Assembly: GCF_004770745.1 (NCBI RefSeq)
Contig: NZ_RQGD01000010.1
Coordinates: 62,001-126,000 of the forward strand
DNA from: Leptospira ognonensis
GTDB lineage: Bacteria; Spirochaetota; Leptospiria; Leptospirales; Leptospiraceae
DNA: 64,000 nt
Direction: 5' to 3'
Part shown: in pieces, positions 61,027 to 64,000 of the stretch
Layout of the letters: each line of letters opens with the position of its first letter
How positions within the stretch are numbered: position 1 is the stretch's first letter
Translations under genes and position numbers: made by a program
The notes under the pieces: model-generated
Database searches by the model: none
Told to the model about the DNA's origin: nothing
The model's input: only the letters and a program-made list of their open reading frames with translations

Positions 61027-62405
61027 AATTGGACAGAGCCAGTCATTACAAAAATACTCCTCTAATGAAGAAGGAATGGTATCATTCACTAACAAAAATG
61101 ATAGAGAGTCAGTATGCTCCTCGTTGGAATACCATCATTGGCGACCGCATTACGGAAGCAGACTATGAAAACGTAAAATCCTTTGAAACAGAATTGTATA
61201 CAAAACGTGAATTTTTGGATTCAAAGCCAAAAGAGTCGATTCTCGATTACGTAGGTAATTTGAGATTTTATTCAAATTTTTTTTATGAACGCTTAAAAGG
61301 CCTCTCAATCAGGCACGACTTTGAGCGCATTCCACGGATGACACGAGATGATTTGCAGAATAAGATGACACAAATTTTACCTCCCACACATCCTCTTGAT
61401 CGGATCATCGTCAATCCCACATCCGGAACCACGGGGAAGCCCATACTTGCACCAAATCATCCTTTTGCGATAGGGTGTTATGTTCCTATGATCGAATATT
61501 CTTTGTTAAAATATAATGTAAAAGTTTCACATGACTTTCAAACGACAGCCGCCATTCAGCTATGCCATCAAAATAAAACCATCGTTTATGCAACCACACA
61601 TAGTTTAGCTGGTGGGGCAAAATTTGCCAAAATCAATTGGAAGGACCAAGATTGGAGGGAATTAGATCATAAAGAAAAATTCCTCTACGAGCAAGCACCG
61701 ACTTTTCTATCTGGCGATCCATATGCATTTGAGGAGGCGATGAAGTCTGGTTTAAATTACAAACCCAAGGCATTACATTCTACAGCACTGGAACTTGAAG
61801 AATCTTTACGTATTTCCCTAGCTACTCACTTTCAATGTCCCGTGATCAACTTTTATTCCTTAAATGAAACAGGTCCCATCGCATATGCTTGTCCTCTGAA
61901 TCCGGAATGGCTCCATATCTTGCCACATGACATCTTTGTCGAAACGTTAGATGAATACGAACAACCGAGTTCTTTCGGTGAAATCGTCATTACAGGTGGA
62001 AGAAATCCTTTTTTGCCCTTGCTTCGTTATGCGACAGGCGACTTCGGAGAATTGAATTTTTCTCTTTGCACATGTGGAGAAAAAACACCACGACTTAAAC
62101 TCTTGAAAGGTAGAAAGCCAATCTATTTCACAGACGTTAGCGGCAAAAAAATCAATCCAGTTGATATTTCACGTATCCTTAGGATGGATCCAAATGTTTT
62201 ACGTCATCAGTTCATTCAAAAGAAAAACGGCACTTATGAAATGAACTTATCTTTCTTAAACTCTCCATCTCAAATTGAGGTTGAGAATTTGGAAACTCAG
62301 TTCCAGGAACTGCTAGGTAAAACGGCAGAAGTAAAAATCAAAGATAACTTACCGAATGATCAAAGAAAAATTTCAATTTTTATCAACGAGAATTTAGAGA
62401 AATGA
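61023..62405 (+). CDS. PaaK/CapK-like adenylate-forming enzyme
   Basis: A 460-residue ANL-superfamily protein starting at GTG. Core motifs: NPTSGTTGKPILAP (nucleotide P-loop), YSLNETGPIAY (A5-like) and LRYATGDFGE (A7-like), then a cysteine pair CTCGEKTPRL and a C-terminal domain with KGRKPIYFTD. The style is that of phenylacetate-CoA ligase/CapK and coenzyme-F390 synthetase relatives rather than acetyl-CoA synthetases. It should activate a carboxylic acid as AMP ester; the acceptor could be CoA, an amine or a protein. Substrate unknown. Coupled to the NadR-like gene by ATGA. Confidence 0.87.
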   Translation: MKLDRASHYKNTPLMKKEWYHSLTKMIESQYAPRWNTIIGDRITEADYENVKSFETELYTKREFLDSKPKESILDYVGNLRFYSNFFYERLKGLSIRHDFERIPRMTRDDLQNKMTQILPPTHPLDRIIVNPTSGTTGKPILAPNHPFAIGCYVPMIEYSLLKYNVKVSHDFQTTAAIQLCHQNKTIVYATTHSLAGGAKFAKINWKDQDWRELDHKEKFLYEQAPTFLSGDPYAFEEAMKSGLNYKPKALHSTALELEESLRISLATHFQCPVINFYSLNETGPIAYACPLNPEWLHILPHDIFVETLDEYEQPSSFGEIVITGGRNPFLPLLRYATGDFGELNFSLCTCGEKTPRLKLLKGRKPIYFTDVSGKKINPVDISRILRMDPNVLRHQFIQKKNGTYEMNLSFLNSPSQIEVENLETQFQELLGKTAEVKIKDNLPNDQRKISIFINENLEK

Positions 62406-63433
62406 AATATAGACATGGACTAGTCCTGGGAAAGTTTTATCCTCCTCACCTGGGTCACCTTCACCTCATTAAGGAAAGTAAAAAAAGATGCGAGCACCTG
62501 ACGGTTATTATCTCCTCCATCTCAAAAGAGCTTATACCAGGATCTCTTCGCTTTGAATGGCTAAAAAAACTAAACAAGGATGAACAGGTTGAAATCATTT
62601 GGATCCAAGATGAAAATCCTCAATATCCTGAGGAACATCCTGATTTTTGGCAAATCTGGAATCGATCTATCCAGCGTGTTTTAAACTCGCCTATTGATGT
62701 TGTTTTCACATCTGAGAATTACGGAGAACCACTTGCAGAAACACTAAATACTCAACATGAATGTATTGATTTATTGCGGCACCAATTTCCGATATCGGCA
62801 ACTCAAATACGAAAGGCCCCACTTGCGTATTGGGACTTCCTACCTGATCTGATTAAACCTTTTTTTCTAAAAAGAATCGTGATCACAGGTCCGGAATCTG
62901 TCGGGAAATCAACTCTCGTAAAAAATCTGGCAGACTATTTTCATACCAGCTATGTTTCAGAATTTGCAAGAGAGTATTTAGATAAACAAGGTAGATATGT
63001 CATTGCATCGGATATCATCGAAATTGGACGAGGACACTTACTATCAGAAAAGGAAGGATCGATAAGGGCAGATAAGTTTCTCTTTATTGATACAGACCAT
63101 CTAACAACGAAAATATATTCAGAACATTATTTTAGTTACTGCCCGGAATGGATCAAAACCAGAGCACAAATTTTAAAATATGATCATTCGCTTATGTTAG
63201 ATATTGATGTCCCTTGGATAGAGGATCCTCAAAGAGATCTTGGGGCATTTCGTGAGGAAATGAAAGAGACCTTTATAAAAGAAATGAATTGGGCAAATCG
63301 AAGCTTTACCATGATTTCTGGTAGTTTTGAAGAACGGTTGGACAAAGCCAAAAGAATCATTCAGGAAATCGCGGAGTTACCTATGAATCCTGTCTACTTT
63401 TCTCAGGAACAAATCCATCTTCGTAATGTTTAA
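62402..63433 (+). CDS. NadR-like NMN adenylyltransferase / ribosylnicotinamide kinase
   Basis: A 343-residue two-domain enzyme. The first ~165 residues are a nucleotidyltransferase: GKFYPPHLGHLHLI with HxGH and the ISATQIRK signature. The C-terminal half is a P-loop kinase: ITGPESVGKST, SEFAREYL and LFIDTDHLTTKIYS. Together they match NadR without its DNA-binding domain, so it probably phosphorylates nicotinamide riboside and adenylates NMN to NAD. Why NAD salvage is fused to a MoxR/vWA operon is unexplained. Its last 53 bp overlap the convergent dioxygenase gene. Confidence 0.93.
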   Translation: MKYRHGLVLGKFYPPHLGHLHLIKESKKRCEHLTVIISSISKELIPGSLRFEWLKKLNKDEQVEIIWIQDENPQYPEEHPDFWQIWNRSIQRVLNSPIDVVFTSENYGEPLAETLNTQHECIDLLRHQFPISATQIRKAPLAYWDFLPDLIKPFFLKRIVITGPESVGKSTLVKNLADYFHTSYVSEFAREYLDKQGRYVIASDIIEIGRGHLLSEKEGSIRADKFLFIDTDHLTTKIYSEHYFSYCPEWIKTRAQILKYDHSLMLDIDVPWIEDPQRDLGAFREEMKETFIKEMNWANRSFTMISGSFEERLDKAKRIIQEIAELPMNPVYFSQEQIHLRNV

Positions 63434-64000
63434 TGAGCGCCTTCGGGACAGGCTCATGGCGGATTAAATCGTACATGTGAATCAAAGTTGATCCCTTTGA
63501 GAAGTTATCTAACTTTTTAGGACCGACTCTACTTTCTAAATGTGACCTTAAAACAAAACGTACTTCCAATGTAAAACGAGCCAATCCCGAACGATTTGGT
63601 GAAGTTCCATGCAAATGATGGGATGCAAAACAGATCATCTCTCCTGCCCTTGAATGAATATCAACAGTATCTACTTCATCCAAATTATATAAGGGCGCGG
63701 GAAAAATTTGTTTTCTATCAGAAAAAACCTTATTTGATTGAAAGCCGCCTAACTCTAACCATTCCTGATAATCAAATAAATCGGAATTATTCGGTATTGC
63801 TTTTTTAAAGTAAGGAGGATAAATCGAAAATCCAGCTCCTTTTTCAACATCGTAAATAGGGATCCAAAAGTTCAATTGGCATTGGGGATTGGCATACCAA
63901 GGATCCCTATGAATATAACTTACCGATTTAGCCTCCACATTTTCATGAAATTTATCTGGCACGCAGCGAATGCGAATCGCATCTAAAAAGGTCTCATTTA
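63381..64000 (-). CDS. PhyH-like 2-oxoglutarate/Fe(II) dioxygenase, start outside the window
   Basis: The minus-strand frame is open to the window end (through NETFLDAIRIRC before the GTG at 63962), so the N-terminus is missing. The visible ~205 residues hold the iron motif HRD in SYIHRDPWYANP, a core strand CQLNFWIPIYDVEKGAGF, and the distal His and 2-oxoglutarate Arg in SHHLHGTSPNRSGLARFTLEVRF. This is the PhyH/phytanoyl-CoA dioxygenase fold. The substrate is unknown. It converges on the NadR-like gene with a 53-bp overlap. Confidence 0.85.
   Translation of the reverse strand, partial: NETFLDAIRIRCVPDKFHENVEAKSVSYIHRDPWYANPQCQLNFWIPIYDVEKGAGFSIYPPYFKKAIPNNSDLFDYQEWLELGGFQSNKVFSDRKQIFPAPLYNLDEVDTVDIHSRAGEMICFASHHLHGTSPNRSGLARFTLEVRFVLRSHLESRVGPKKLDNFSKGSTLIHMYDLIRHEPVPKALIKHYEDGFVPEKSRQDS

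Noticed and set aside
1..64000. CRISPR arrays, tRNA or rRNA genes, insertion sequences, phage
   Set aside because: No regularly spaced repeats, cloverleaf-like or rRNA sequence, transposase or phage protein was recognised on either strand.

Overview
The window reads as chromosomal DNA of a spirochaete, most probably a Leptospira and perhaps a saprophytic one. Evidence: a FlaA-like flagellar sheath protein, an OmpL47-type repeat protein, a DUF1566 (Lcl C-terminal) protein, relaxed spirochaetal lipoboxes, several class III cyclases and two-component kinases, CarD, ABC-F, caa3 oxidase and moderate AT content. The species call is inference from gene content. No rRNA, tRNA, insertion sequence, prophage or CRISPR array was recognised. 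Genes are tightly packed on both strands; only one gap (4990-5355) exceeds 300 bp.

Region by region. 1-5 kb: end of a DUF1566 surface protein, a membrane protein, a ferredoxin-cyclase fusion, a DUF1801 protein and a hybrid histidine kinase. 5-11.6 kb: a polytopic glycosyltransferase-like protein, then a minus-strand overlapping cluster of SGNH-like protein, MBOAT acyltransferase and a histidine kinase whose sensor is an NMT1/THI5-type binding protein. 11.7-20.8 kb: small envelope proteins, a PpiD/SurA-like anchored protein coupled to CheX, an OmpA/beta-propeller - membrane protein - TPR operon, and an ABC-F ATPase. 20.9-27.4 kb: membrane protein, membrane adenylate cyclase, photolyase-related protein, and a coupled aldehyde dehydrogenase/acetolactate-synthase-like pair. 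27.5-32.6 kb: outer-membrane protein, RdgB, STAS, ComF, OmpL47-like and FlaA-like proteins. 32.7-41.4 kb: Lnt, PIN-TRAM protein, CarD with a near-consensus promoter, SPOR protein, two lipoproteins including a zinc-metalloprotease candidate. 41.6-48.5 kb: a complete A2-type caa3 cytochrome oxidase locus (ctaF-ctaE-ctaD-ctaC-sco-small ORF, with divergent ctaA-ctaB) ended by a clear terminator. 48.5-55.6 kb: two TPM proteins, a 7TM-DISM/SpoIIE phosphatase, citrate synthase, STAS protein, cytochrome c and a nucleoside-diphosphate-sugar epimerase.

55.65-64 kb is the most unusual part. Seven plus-strand genes are packed with 3-bp spacing or with overlaps: a single-pass envelope protein, a MoxR-type AAA+ ATPase, an unrecognised protein, a protein joining an HExxH metallopeptidase-like region to a vWA domain, a second unrecognised protein, a PaaK/CapK-like adenylate-forming enzyme, and a NadR-like NMN adenylyltransferase/ribosylnicotinamide kinase. 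A phytanoyl-CoA-dioxygenase-like gene converges on the last one with a 53-bp overlap. MoxR/vWA pairs usually remodel or activate a partner protein; what this one acts on is unknown, and it is the best candidate here for an undescribed system.
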